From CAZXPG01 sp964643145 (GTDB taxonomy: Bacteria > Pseudomonadota > Alphaproteobacteria > Rickettsiales > Arcanibacteraceae), in assembly GCA_964643145.1 (NCBI GenBank), contig CAZXPG010000052.1, positions 1 to 13,056 of the forward strand: DNA of 13,056 nucleotides, read 5' to 3'. A program made the position numbers and the translations under genes. The notes below the pieces were generated by a model. It worked only from the letters and a program-made list of their open reading frames with translations, was not told the origin of the DNA and made no database searches. Shown piece after piece: positions 7,120-13,056 of this stretch. Every line of letters begins with the position of its first letter. Positions within the stretch are counted from its first letter, which is position 1.

Positions 7120-7992
7120 ATGCGTGCAATGACCAAGCCTGATTTACGTTTTTCCGATATTTCCCTGCGTGAGGTGATTAAAGCCTATGGTATCTGGCCG
7201 GAAAAAAGCCTGGGGCAGAATTTCCTGTTTGATTTTAACCTGATTGGCAAAATTGCCCGCGCTGCCCTGCCGCTTGACGGACGAACCGTGATTGAAATAG
7301 GGCCAGGGCCCGGAGGCTTAACCCGTATGTTATTGGCCTATGGGGCTAACAAGCTGGTGGCTATTGAGCAGGATGCGCGTTGCCTTGGTGCCCTTAGTGA
7401 TATTGCCGCCTTGGCTCCTGGTAGGCTAGAGGTGGTACAGGCAGATGCGCTGAAGGTGGATGAAACTTCACTTGCCGAGGGGCGCGTCAAAATTGTGGCC
7501 AACCTGCCCTATAATATTGCAACGGTGTTACTCTTTAAATGGCTGGAAAACATCCTATTCTTTGAGAGCCTAACCTTGATGTTCCAGAAAGAAGTAGCTG
7601 ACCGTATTGCAGCAGCCCCCGGCACCAAAGACTATGGCAGAGTGTCAGTGATGGCGCAGTGGCTATGTGAGGTGCATCACCATTTTGATATTAGCCCGGA
7701 AGCGTTTATTCCGCCGCCGAAAGTGACTTCTTCCGTCATCTCGTTGATTCCGCGCCCCACGCCGCTGGCTCCAGCCAATAAAACCACGCTTCAAACACTC
7801 TGCAAGGCCACGTTTAACCAGCGGCGTAAGACCTTGCGTTCCAGCCTGAAGCAGCTTATCCCTGCACCGGAAAGCGTACTGGAAGAGGCCGCCATTCTGC
7901 CTAGCCGCAGGCCGGAAGAACTGAGCGTAGAGGAATTTTGCGCTCTCGCCAGGGCCTATGATGCCCATCACCCTGCCCCGCATAGACGTTAA
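7120..7992 (+). CDS. rsmA: 16S rRNA dimethyladenosine transferase RsmA (KsgA)
   Basis: RsmA transfers methyl groups from S-adenosylmethionine to two adjacent adenosines in helix 45 of 16S rRNA during late 30S assembly. The 290-residue protein shows the SLGQNFL motif (30-36), motif I EIGPGPGGLT (59-68), the acidic Glu83, the Asp109 region, and catalytic motif IV NLPY (128-131). QKEVADR (156-162), PPPKV (198-202) and FNQRRKTLR (232-240) follow, all typical of KsgA. The start is either ATG 7120 or ATG 7129 (MTKPDL); neither has a good ribosome-binding site. It follows surA on the same strand. In many Alphaproteobacteria pdxA lies between the two, but here the gap holds only repeats. A strong terminator follows at 8054. 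Confidence 0.95.
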   Translation: MRAMTKPDLRFSDISLREVIKAYGIWPEKSLGQNFLFDFNLIGKIARAALPLDGRTVIEIGPGPGGLTRMLLAYGANKLVAIEQDARCLGALSDIAALAPGRLEVVQADALKVDETSLAEGRVKIVANLPYNIATVLLFKWLENILFFESLTLMFQKEVADRIAAAPGTKDYGRVSVMAQWLCEVHHHFDISPEAFIPPPKVTSSVISLIPRPTPLAPANKTTLQTLCKATFNQRRKTLRSSLKQLIPAPESVLEEAAILPSRRPEELSVEEFCALARAYDAHHPAPHRR

Positions 7993-8053
7993 TGCTTCTT
8001 TTATTGATCTTTTCTCTTATTCTAAACGAATTTTTATATATATCAGAGCATAG

Positions 8054-8100
8054 TATACTGAAACCACTTGAAGAGTGGTTTCAGTATAGTCCTTATTTTT
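8054..8100 (+). terminator. Rho-independent terminator of rsmA
   Basis: TATACTGAAACCACT (8054-8068) pairs perfectly with AGTGGTTTCAGTATA (8074-8088) around the loop TGAAG. A T-rich stretch ending in ATTTTT (8095-8100) follows. It begins 61 bases after the rsmA stop. Confidence 0.85.
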
Positions 8101-8179
8101 GCGTTCCTGCATTATGTATCTTTAACCTCAGTTTTGGATACATCTAAAGATGTATTGCAGGGAACGCGGAAATGCCGCG
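8101..8179. repeat. Half copy of the palindromic element inside a larger imperfect hairpin
   Basis: AACCTCAGTTTTGGATA (8124-8140) is exactly the left arm of the dispersed palindrome, but its right arm is missing. In its place ATACATCT / AGATGTAT forms a perfect stem (8138-8155). The outer sequences GCGTTCC (8101-8107) and GGAACGC (8161-8167), and the TGCA...ATCTTT / AAAGAT...TGCA parts inside them, can also pair around it. CGCGG (8165-8169) and CCGCG (8175-8179) form one more small stem. This looks like a rearranged copy of the element. Confidence 0.6.
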
Positions 8180-8221
8180 CAATGCCTGCTTTATGCAGCA
8201 TTGCTTGTACTCAAGCATAGT

Positions 8222-8263
8222 CTGCTCACATTGCAACCTAACCAATTCTTGCACTGTGAGCAG
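8222..8263. other. Stable hairpin in the histidine kinase leader
   Basis: CTGCTCACA (8222-8230) pairs with TGTGAGCAG (8255-8263). After one mismatch TGCAA (8232-8236) pairs with TTGCA (8249-8253), leaving a 12-base loop. It lies about 90 bases before the kinase start. With the hairpins before it, it fills the 361-base gap 7993-8353, where I see no convincing gene. It could be a transcriptional attenuator, a small-RNA segment or repeat debris. Confidence 0.5.
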
Positions 8264-8353
8264 TATATCGCCTCTAGCCCCTAAAAAACCATTGAAACTG
8301 ACAATAAAGAGATTATTATCACTACATACACACAACCTACCTCTGGGGGGGAT

Positions 8354-9124
8354 ATGACCACGAGTTTAGATTGCACCAAAAGCACCACTTACTCCGTACA
8401 TTCACAGGAGCAACTCAAAGAAAAACTGGCTTCTGCGCTTCTTTCCTCCATTTCGCATGATTTCAGAACACCACTTGCCTCCATTATCGGCTCGCTTTCG
8501 GCGGTGCGTCATATGCAGGCGGTGCTGAATGAAGAAACACGCAACACCTTGCTTGAAGCGGCGCAGGAAGAGGCGGAACGTTTGAACGCCTTTATCACCA
8601 ATCTACTGAATATGACCCGCCTGGATTCTGGCACCGTACCGCTTAACTACCAATGGCAGCCACCGGAAGAACTCATGGCACGGGTGATGCGACGGATGCA
8701 GTTTGGCCTAACCCAACATCAGGTAGAATATCACACCACCGGGCCCGCCTGCCTGTTTTATATAGATAATATCTTAATCGAGCAAGTGCTTCAGAACCTG
8801 CTGGATAATGCAGTGAAATATTCCCCCGCCCATAGCAGTATCCAGGTTCTCTTTGAATATGCAGAAGGCAGAGGGCATATTAGAGTGAAAGACCAGGGCA
8901 TTGGGATTCTACCTGAGCATCGCAGCCAGATTTTTGAGAAATTTTTCCGTTCGGGTAGCGTCAAAAAACTCTCCGGCGGCGCAGGGCTGGGGCTCGCTAT
9001 CTGCAAAACCATCATCGAAATTCATAACGGCCTGATAAGCGTTGACTATAACCCCGACCAAACCGATCCGAAATATCCGGGCAGCCTCTTCCATATCTGG
9101 CTGCCAGAAGCCAGGCTCGCCTGA
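8354..9124 (+). CDS. Soluble KdpD-like sensor histidine kinase (catalytic half only)
   Basis: The 256-residue protein is a complete histidine-kinase transmitter: H-box SSISHDFRTPLASIIGS with phospho-acceptor His35, N-box NLLDNAVKYSP (148-158), G1 DQGIGI (180-185), F-box IFEKFFRSG (193-201) and G2 GGAGLGLAI (208-216). The H-box region and the EEAERLNAFITNLLNMTRLDSG stretch (about 72-93) closely resemble the C-terminal part of KdpD, the kinase of the potassium/turgor system. The KdpD N-terminal domain, USP domain and four membrane helices are absent; only about 30 residues precede the H-box. ATG 8354 has a strong G-run ribosome-binding site just upstream. No response regulator or kdp genes are present. 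The frame and motifs are intact, so it is probably functional, with input from a partner or through its short N-terminus. It converges on ANK1, 25 bases away. Confidence 0.88.
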   Translation: MTTSLDCTKSTTYSVHSQEQLKEKLASALLSSISHDFRTPLASIIGSLSAVRHMQAVLNEETRNTLLEAAQEEAERLNAFITNLLNMTRLDSGTVPLNYQWQPPEELMARVMRRMQFGLTQHQVEYHTTGPACLFYIDNILIEQVLQNLLDNAVKYSPAHSSIQVLFEYAEGRGHIRVKDQGIGILPEHRSQIFEKFFRSGSVKKLSGGAGLGLAICKTIIEIHNGLISVDYNPDQTDPKYPGSLFHIWLPEARLA

Positions 9125-9149
9125 TATGAAAATAGCAGGCAGCCGCCTA

Positions 9150-10091
9150 TCAGCCTTGACACAACGCCAGTGATATATCGCGTTGCATCGCCGGTGGTAT
9201 CCAACGGGCTTTCCCCACCTGTGAGGATGGGGGAAGGCGCATTTCATCAACATATACTGCCAATTCCCTTTGATAGAGTAACATAGAGACCTTTCCATAT
9301 TCGACATCCTTAGCTACATAGACGGGATTAGTTGCGGCTGTCGACTTTGGCTTTTTCATCTCTTCGCGCCGCCATTCTTTAAATTGTTCGTGTCCGTCTT
9401 TTGCACGTTCCCAGGCAGTTTCCCCCTTTGCCGAACCTGGTTTGAGTATATCCCTCATCGTAGCAGTGAATCCCTTGTTCGTATCACAACGAATGGTTGG
9501 ATCCATCCCATACACCTCAAGAAGATGCGTGGTCATAGCCAAATGTCCCTTAAATGCCGCCAGATGCAGGGGATTCATATCTTTATCGGTTTTGGTGTTA
9601 ACAGCCTCTACGCGCATCTCCTCTGGCATACTCGCTAATAATGCCTCAAGTGAAGCCACATCACCGCCACGCGCAGCAGCATGTACCGGGGTGACACCGT
9701 TGTTATTGGTTGCCATAACTACGCGATGTTTATCACTCTCGTTCTCTATCTTCCCAAGCAGCAGTGCAATAACGGCACTGTTTCCCTTGCTAGCAGCAAC
9801 ATGCAAGGGCGTACCACCCTTATCATTGGTTGTTGTTAGTGCGCTTATAATCTGCGACTGCCTATGATGTTGCAACAACCGCTCTATCTCATCAATATTC
9901 CCCTTGCTTGCGGCCTCATACAATGGGGGATTAGCCTCATCCTCCTCGCTTGCTATCGATAGCGCATCATTTTGCTCGGTTATATCATCAGCACTCTTCA
10001 GGTTGATGGCAGTTTTTTCCTCTTCGCTGGTTGCTGATGCATCGATGACGCTTCCTCGTAGCGATGTTCTCATGTCCTTAAAAAACTTCAT
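9150..10091 (-). CDS. Ankyrin-repeat protein ANK1 (putative effector)
   Basis: The start is the ATG at 10091 (MKFFKDMRTS), preceded by GAGGGGGAGTA and matching the MKFF start of ANK2; the frame stays open to 10118. The 313-residue product has an acidic N-terminus and four ankyrin repeats beginning near residues 55 (NPPLYEAASKGN), 94 (TPLHVAASKGN), 134 (TPVHAAARGGD) and 173 (NPLHLAAFKGH). A degenerate fifth follows (ETAWERAKDGHEQF, 224-237). Repeat spacing is about 39-40 residues instead of 33. The C-terminal tail has YVDEMRLPPSSQVG (280-293), matching the tails of ANK3 and ANK4. There is no signal peptide or membrane segment. Ankyrin repeats bind proteins; host targets are inferred from the family's frequency in intracellular bacteria. 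It lies 64 bases after ANK2 and is probably cotranscribed with it. Confidence 0.85.
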   Translation of the reverse strand: MKFFKDMRTSLRGSVIDASATSEEEKTAINLKSADDITEQNDALSIASEEDEANPPLYEAASKGNIDEIERLLQHHRQSQIISALTTTNDKGGTPLHVAASKGNSAVIALLLGKIENESDKHRVVMATNNNGVTPVHAAARGGDVASLEALLASMPEEMRVEAVNTKTDKDMNPLHLAAFKGHLAMTTHLLEVYGMDPTIRCDTNKGFTATMRDILKPGSAKGETAWERAKDGHEQFKEWRREEMKKPKSTAATNPVYVAKDVEYGKVSMLLYQRELAVYVDEMRLPPSSQVGKARWIPPAMQRDISLALCQG

Positions 10092-10155
10092 TACTCCCCC
10101 TCGACAGTGGCTTATCATTACTACGGTGCCAATTTCCAGATAGTAGCAACCGTTG

Positions 10156-10944
10156 TTATTTGCCTTTGCTCATGTGCTCGCTTGATGACGTCGATTGTGT
10201 TCTGCTCACCCATGAGGAAGAACTATTCCCTTGTTCTTCTTGCCAACGACGCATTTCCTCTTCCCGGCTACAATTTCTTCCGTACACACGTTCACCCCCC
10301 TCAATCGCCTCAAGAAGTGGCTGAGGCGCTCCTTTCTTCTTCGCCAATGTTATAAGCTTCACCCCCTCATGCGGAGCAGGGTCTGCTTGACACTCTTGGA
10401 GAAGATCGTGGGCTAGAAGAAAATGCTCATTGTTTATAGCCAGATGCAAGGCATTCATGCCTTTATCCGTTTGCTGATTAACATATTGCCCACGCGCACC
10501 CCACGGTATACTCTCTACCAATGCCTTCAGTGCCTCTCGATGTCCATTACGGGCAGCCGCATGTACTGGGGTGACACCGTTATTATTCGTTTTCACTATG
10601 AACGTTCTTTCTTCTTGCCTAGGCACCTTCTCAAGCAAGGCCCTCACAGCATTTGCGTGGCCATTCCCGGCGGCGGCATGGAGTGGCGTAGCAGCCTTAT
10701 CGTTTTCTAACGATAAGGCTGCATGGGTTTGCTCGGGGGTAAAACCTGCAAATAGGCTATTAATACCAGCAGCATTACCCGCTTCAGCATATCGATGCAA
10801 CACCGTGCATCCCTCATTATCCTGCCCTCCGAGACCAGACATCCATTCAAACCGTGCAGCAGGATTGGTTGGAATTACCCAATTTGTTGGCACATCTGAT
10901 GAAGTTTCGTTTGATTTTTTTCCTTTAGTAAAAAATTTCATCAT
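10156..10944 (-). CDS. Ankyrin-repeat protein ANK2 (putative effector)
   Basis: The chosen start, ATG 10944 (MMKFFTKGKK), follows GAGGGGAAGAAGTA; the next codon, ATG 10941, is equally plausible, and the frame stays open to 10965. The 262-residue protein has ankyrin repeats near residues 45 (GCTVLHRYAEAGN), 86 (TPLHAAAGNGH), 125 (TPVHAAARNGH) and 164 (NALHLAINNEH), then a degenerate region and a hydrophilic Ser-rich tail (239-262). The spacing of about 38-40 residues and the NNNGVTPVHAAARNG signature are shared with its neighbours. The tail keeps only a trace of the WAER-LPS motif seen in the other members. A PhoB-box-like promoter lies 78 bases upstream, and ANK1 follows downstream. No signal peptide is seen, so any export would use a type I, IV or similar system. 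Confidence 0.85.
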   Translation of the reverse strand: MMKFFTKGKKSNETSSDVPTNWVIPTNPAARFEWMSGLGGQDNEGCTVLHRYAEAGNAAGINSLFAGFTPEQTHAALSLENDKAATPLHAAAGNGHANAVRALLEKVPRQEERTFIVKTNNNGVTPVHAAARNGHREALKALVESIPWGARGQYVNQQTDKGMNALHLAINNEHFLLAHDLLQECQADPAPHEGVKLITLAKKKGAPQPLLEAIEGGERVYGRNCSREEEMRRWQEEQGNSSSSWVSRTQSTSSSEHMSKGK

Positions 10945-11021
10945 TACTTCTTCCCCTCGGCGCATTGTTAACCATTAGTATAGTTCAGCCACCCCACTAG
11001 CGTGCAGCTTTCATGAAGAGC

Positions 11022-11079
11022 ATTATAGCAGCGGATTGTTACAGTTTTGTGACAATTTCATAAAAATCTCAATGGATGC
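11022..11079 (-). promoter_or_regulatory. PhoB-box-like promoter of ANK2
   Basis: Read on the minus strand, TTGTCAC-AAAA-CTGTAAC (11055-11038) consists of two 7-base direct repeats separated by 4 A's, the layout of the E. coli Pho box (CTGTCAT, 4 bases, CTGTCAT). Exactly 10 bases later comes a perfect TATAAT (11027-11022), the spacing known for PhoB-activated promoters, where the box replaces the -35 element. The 46-base block 11034-11079 is repeated upstream of ANK3 with about 41 of 46 bases identical. The identity of the regulator is inferred. Confidence 0.6.
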
Positions 11080-11090
11080 ATTCAGAACTA

Positions 11091-11125
11091 GAGAGAGGCT
11101 TCCTATACAAGCAGAAGCCTCTCTC
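11091..11125 (-). terminator. Hairpin after ANK3
   Basis: GAGAGAGGCTTC (11091-11102) pairs perfectly with GAAGCCTCTCTC (11114-11125) around an 11-base loop. It lies 32 bases downstream of the ANK3 stop and just before the ANK2 promoter block. No strong T-run follows in the minus direction, so termination may be partial. Confidence 0.6.
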
Positions 11126-11157
11126 GTTATATCACGCTTTTAGAACAGCCGTTGCGA

Positions 11158-11832
11158 TTAGCGCGATGCACCAGCTTGTCTGCTTGATGATGTCAAACCG
11201 ATTCTCTCCGCCCATGACCTAGTAGGCTCAAGCGCATTGGCAGTAGCGATATGCCCTTTACGACGTGCCAATTCTGCTGCGGTTTCCGTGAACCCCATGG
11301 AGCCTCTCATGCCATTTCCCCTGCGACATGTAGCATCTTTGTTGGCACCATGGGTACTAACGAGTCTCTGAGCCATTTCGGTGTGGCCATTACGGGCTGC
11401 CAGATGCAGGGCATTCAGCCCCCTATTTGTGTGCTCACTAAGACGTTGTTGTTTTATAGTAGTTTCCACGTTTTCAAATAATGCATCCAGCGCGTCTGTT
11501 TGCCCATTACGTGCAGCAGCCTGCACGGGGGTGACACCGTTGTTATTTCTTATCGCTGTCAATTCTGCTTCATGGCCTGGAACCTTCGCAAGCAGTGCCT
11601 GCACAGCAGCCGCCCCGCCATGCCCGGCAGCACCGTGCAGTGGCGTGCCGCCATTGCTGTTTCCTTGCCTCATTGCCTTTAGCACCTCGTTCTCTGAGCC
11701 TAATGTATTAAGTATGCGGTTTATTTCACTAACGTCGCCTGCGCGCGCAGCTCTATGCAGATCCGTATCACCTGCCTCAGCCTCTATCATTGGCTGTGTT
11801 TCTTCTTTGTAATTGCGTTGTCCAGATTTCAT
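11158..11832 (-). CDS. Ankyrin-repeat protein ANK3 (putative effector)
   Basis: ATG 11832 is preceded by GAGG seven bases upstream. The 224-residue protein is the shortest of the four. Its ankyrin repeats start near residues 21 (GDTDLHRAARAGD), 63 (TPLHGAAGHGG), 101 (TPVQAAARNGQ) and 140 (NALHLAARNGH), and a degenerate one follows (TETAAELARRKGH, 182-194). The tail WAERIGLTSSSRQAG (207-221) corresponds to WAERVRLPSRQEG of ANK4. The third repeat has Gln where the others have His (TPVQ). It has no signal peptide and no membrane segment. Its sequence is closest to ANK4 (shared PLHGAAG, GHEA, QQERL and WAER), suggesting these two arose from the most recent duplication. A conserved PhoB-box-like block lies upstream and a hairpin downstream. 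Confidence 0.85.
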   Translation of the reverse strand: MKSGQRNYKEETQPMIEAEAGDTDLHRAARAGDVSEINRILNTLGSENEVLKAMRQGNSNGGTPLHGAAGHGGAAAVQALLAKVPGHEAELTAIRNNNGVTPVQAAARNGQTDALDALFENVETTIKQQRLSEHTNRGLNALHLAARNGHTEMAQRLVSTHGANKDATCRRGNGMRGSMGFTETAAELARRKGHIATANALEPTRSWAERIGLTSSSRQAGASR

Positions 11833-11915
11833 TCTTTATCCTCATTATTATGATGTTTATGATTACACTATCATGCCTATCGCATCATTTCGCTGCCATA
11901 TGCATGATGTAAGCA

Positions 11916-11972
11916 CCGTAACAGAAGATTGTTACGGTTTTGTGACAATGTGATAAAAATATCAATGGACGC
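11916..11972 (-). promoter_or_regulatory. Conserved PhoB-box-like block upstream of ANK3
   Basis: The minus strand carries TTGTCAC-AAAA-CCGTAAC (11948-11931) within the block 11927-11972 that is shared with the ANK2 upstream region. The hexamer 10 bases further on is TACGGT (11920-11915), a poor -10 box, so the promoter is weaker or placed differently than in ANK2. An inverted repeat, CCGTAACA (11916-11923) and TGTTACGG (11930-11937), overlaps the proximal half-site. It could be a second binding half-site or a hairpin ending the ANK4 transcript. Confidence 0.45.
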
Positions 11973-11994
11973 GTCTACAAAGTATAGAAAGACT

Positions 11995-12822
11995 TCACAT
12001 CAACACACACGTCTTGTTACGGTGCCTAACTCCTTCCTGCCTTGAGGGAAGGCGGACTCTCTCTGCCCATAGTTCGGGGCGTGCTGGTTCAATAGGAGGG
12101 GCTGGTTCAATAGGATGTTGTGCTGCCCTAAATGCCTCTTCTTTGCTCCTGAGCATTGTAGCAGTCGCCTGATGGCCAACGGATTCAGCCACTCCTGCGG
12201 CAGTCATCTGGGCTGCTTCACGCCATTTATCGTTTGATTTAAAAAAAGTAACCAACCATCCCTTTCCCGGCACGCAATAAATAGTTGGATCAGCACCATA
12301 TCTATCAACGAGCAGTTCAGCCACGTGATACTTGCCATTCAATGCAGCCAGATGTAGGGGATTCATATCTTTATCGGTTCTATCACGAAGACGTTCCTGC
12401 TGTATAGCTGGTGACACATGTTGGAATAATACATTAATTACATCGGCTCTCCCATTACGTGCAGCAGCATGCACCGGCGTGACGCCGTTATTATTGCGTA
12501 GTGCTATAAGCTGAGCCTCATGCCCTCGCGCCCATTCAAGCAACGTCCTAACAGCATTCACTGCGCCAGATCCCGCAGCACCATGCAGTGGGGTAGCGCC
12601 ATTATCGTTTGTTTTCCTCAGTGCCTCTAGCCTGCCCTGCTCCGTTAATCCAGTAAGTATACGGTCAATTCCCGCAACATCATCAGCACGTGCTGCTGTA
12701 TGTAGTGGAGTATCGCCTCTCTTATCGCCCTCCACCCCAGCATTAGGTGCTGGTGCTGCCGTTGCGAGCAGTGTTGCAGTAGGTGGGTGATCCTGTTGTT
12801 GTATATTATTACCTTGTTCCAT
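11995..12822 (-). CDS. Ankyrin-repeat protein ANK4 with C-terminal CaaX box (putative host-prenylated effector)
   Basis: ATG 12822 has GAGGT five bases upstream. The 275-residue protein has a Gln/Ala/Pro-rich N-terminus (1-33) and ankyrin repeats starting near residues 37 (DTPLHTAARADD), 77 (TPLHGAAGSGA), 115 (TPVHAAARNGR) and 154 (NPLHLAALNGK). A less regular region follows (180-230), then the proline-rich duplication PIEPAPPIEPARPE (237-250) and WAERVRLPSRQEG (252-264). The last residues are RHRNKTCVLM. Cys-Val-Leu-Met is a canonical CaaX box with X = Met, favoured by farnesyltransferase, and basic residues stand directly before it. Bacteria lack CaaX prenylation, so the signal would work only inside a eukaryotic host, as for Legionella AnkB, also an ankyrin protein. 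I checked the codons from 12022 down to the TGA at 11997-11995. None of the other three proteins ends this way. It has no signal peptide. Confidence 0.88.
   Translation of the reverse strand: MEQGNNIQQQDHPPTATLLATAAPAPNAGVEGDKRGDTPLHTAARADDVAGIDRILTGLTEQGRLEALRKTNDNGATPLHGAAGSGAVNAVRTLLEWARGHEAQLIALRNNNGVTPVHAAARNGRADVINVLFQHVSPAIQQERLRDRTDKDMNPLHLAALNGKYHVAELLVDRYGADPTIYCVPGKGWLVTFFKSNDKWREAAQMTAAGVAESVGHQATATMLRSKEEAFRAAQHPIEPAPPIEPARPELWAERVRLPSRQEGVRHRNKTCVLM
12083..12118. repeat. 18-base tandem duplication inside ANK4
   Basis: GCTGGTTCAATAGGA occurs at 12083-12097 and again at 12101-12115, a period of 18 bases. It keeps the frame and encodes the doubled Pro-Ile-Glu-Pro-Ala segment before the C-terminal tail of ANK4. 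It is probably a recent slippage event, since the copies are identical over 15 bases. Confidence 0.8.
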
Positions 12823-12945
12823 TGCGCACCTCAGTTGTTGGTGTTGGTATATATCCTTCTATACATAAATCTCATGCATGATTGGCAGAGCATAACAGGA
12901 AGGGCGTCATTCTTATATTATTTTTGTATTGCTAAGGTGCTAAAA

Positions 12946-12990
12946 TAACCTCAGTTTTGGATAAGCGTAGCTTATCCAAAACTGAGGTTA
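12946..12990. repeat. Dispersed palindromic element, copy 3 (perfect)
   Basis: The left arm (12946-12966, starting TAACCTCAG) and the right arm (12970-12990) are exactly complementary over 21 bases around the loop GTA. To the left lies CTAAGGTGCTAA (12932-12943), the reverse complement of the flank of copy 1 (58-69). This copy is therefore inserted in the opposite orientation and shows that the unit extends past the palindrome. It lies upstream of ANK4. The remainder of 12823-12931 holds only the ANK4 leader, with no convincing promoter. Confidence 0.9.
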
Positions 12991-13023
12991 AAATAATACA
13001 TGACATCGTGGTCAAGATGAAAT

Positions 13024-13047
13024 CCCTCCCCCCTTGAGGGGGGAGGG
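13024..13047. repeat. GC-rich hairpin at the window end
   Basis: CCCTCCCCCC (13024-13033) pairs perfectly with GGGGGGAGGG (13038-13047) around TTGA. It is the same hairpin family as those at 6770-6820 and 7029-7042. Confidence 0.7.
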
Positions 13048-13056
13048 AGTGCGCCT

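Noticed and set aside
8172..8357. A 61-residue open frame before the histidine kinase that could be a remnant of the missing KdpD sensor half.
   Set aside because: Its sequence shows no KdpD-like features, it runs through strong hairpins, and it has no ribosome-binding site.
9442..9867. Long open frames on the plus strand opposite the ankyrin genes (also 10571-10978, 11381-11812).
   Set aside because: They lie antisense to clearly coding ankyrin repeats, recur opposite each paralogue because the repeats are similar, and encode low-complexity Ser/Ala-rich peptides without recognisable domains.
12846..12898. A Pho-box-like sequence upstream of ANK4 (minus strand CTGTTAT ... CTGCCAA).
   Set aside because: The two half-sites are 10, not 11, bases apart, the second matches poorly, and the 46-base block shared by ANK2 and ANK3 is absent. 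I do not claim it as a binding site.

Overview
The window looks like part of an alphaproteobacterial chromosome, probably from a host-associated or intracellular lineage (Rickettsiales/Holosporales-like; this is inference). The evidence is the short prolyl-tRNA synthetase without an editing insertion, the order lptD-surA-rsmA without pdxA, the many palindromic intergenic repeats, and a cluster of four ankyrin-repeat genes, one of which ends in a eukaryotic-type CaaX box.

Layout. Positions 1-2044 hold a palindromic repeat and two overlapping, paralogous genes for prepilin-like (type II secretion / type IV pilin-type) proteins. A hairpin at 2052-2092 separates them from the convergent gene proS (minus strand, 2091-3377). 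On the plus strand follow lptD, surA and rsmA, which serve outer-membrane biogenesis (LPS assembly, periplasmic chaperone) and 16S rRNA maturation. A MITE-like element with terminal inverted repeats covers the 5' end of the lptD reading frame and may supply its start codon. The 369-base surA-rsmA gap is filled with GC-rich hairpins, a ~35-base tandem repeat and a 20-bp-arm palindrome. rsmA ends at a strong terminator, followed by a 361-base gap made of successive hairpins. Next comes a short soluble histidine kinase resembling only the C-terminal half of KdpD.

From 9150 to 12822, four minus-strand genes encode related ankyrin proteins (called ANK1 to ANK4 here from left to right; transcription runs ANK4 to ANK1). 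They share four ankyrin repeats with an unusual period of about 38-40 residues, and three share a similar C-terminal tail. Upstream of ANK2 and ANK3 lies an almost identical 46-base block with a PhoB-box-like sequence. Before ANK2 this box sits exactly 10 bases from a perfect TATAAT. ANK4 ends in Cys-Val-Leu-Met preceded by basic residues, a canonical farnesylation signal if the protein enters a eukaryotic cell.

Taken together, the left two thirds are housekeeping and envelope genes interspersed with short non-coding mobile repeats. The right third is a lineage-specific, probably host-directed ankyrin effector family that expanded by tandem duplication. It may be induced by phosphate or another two-component signal, and one member may be lipidated by the host.
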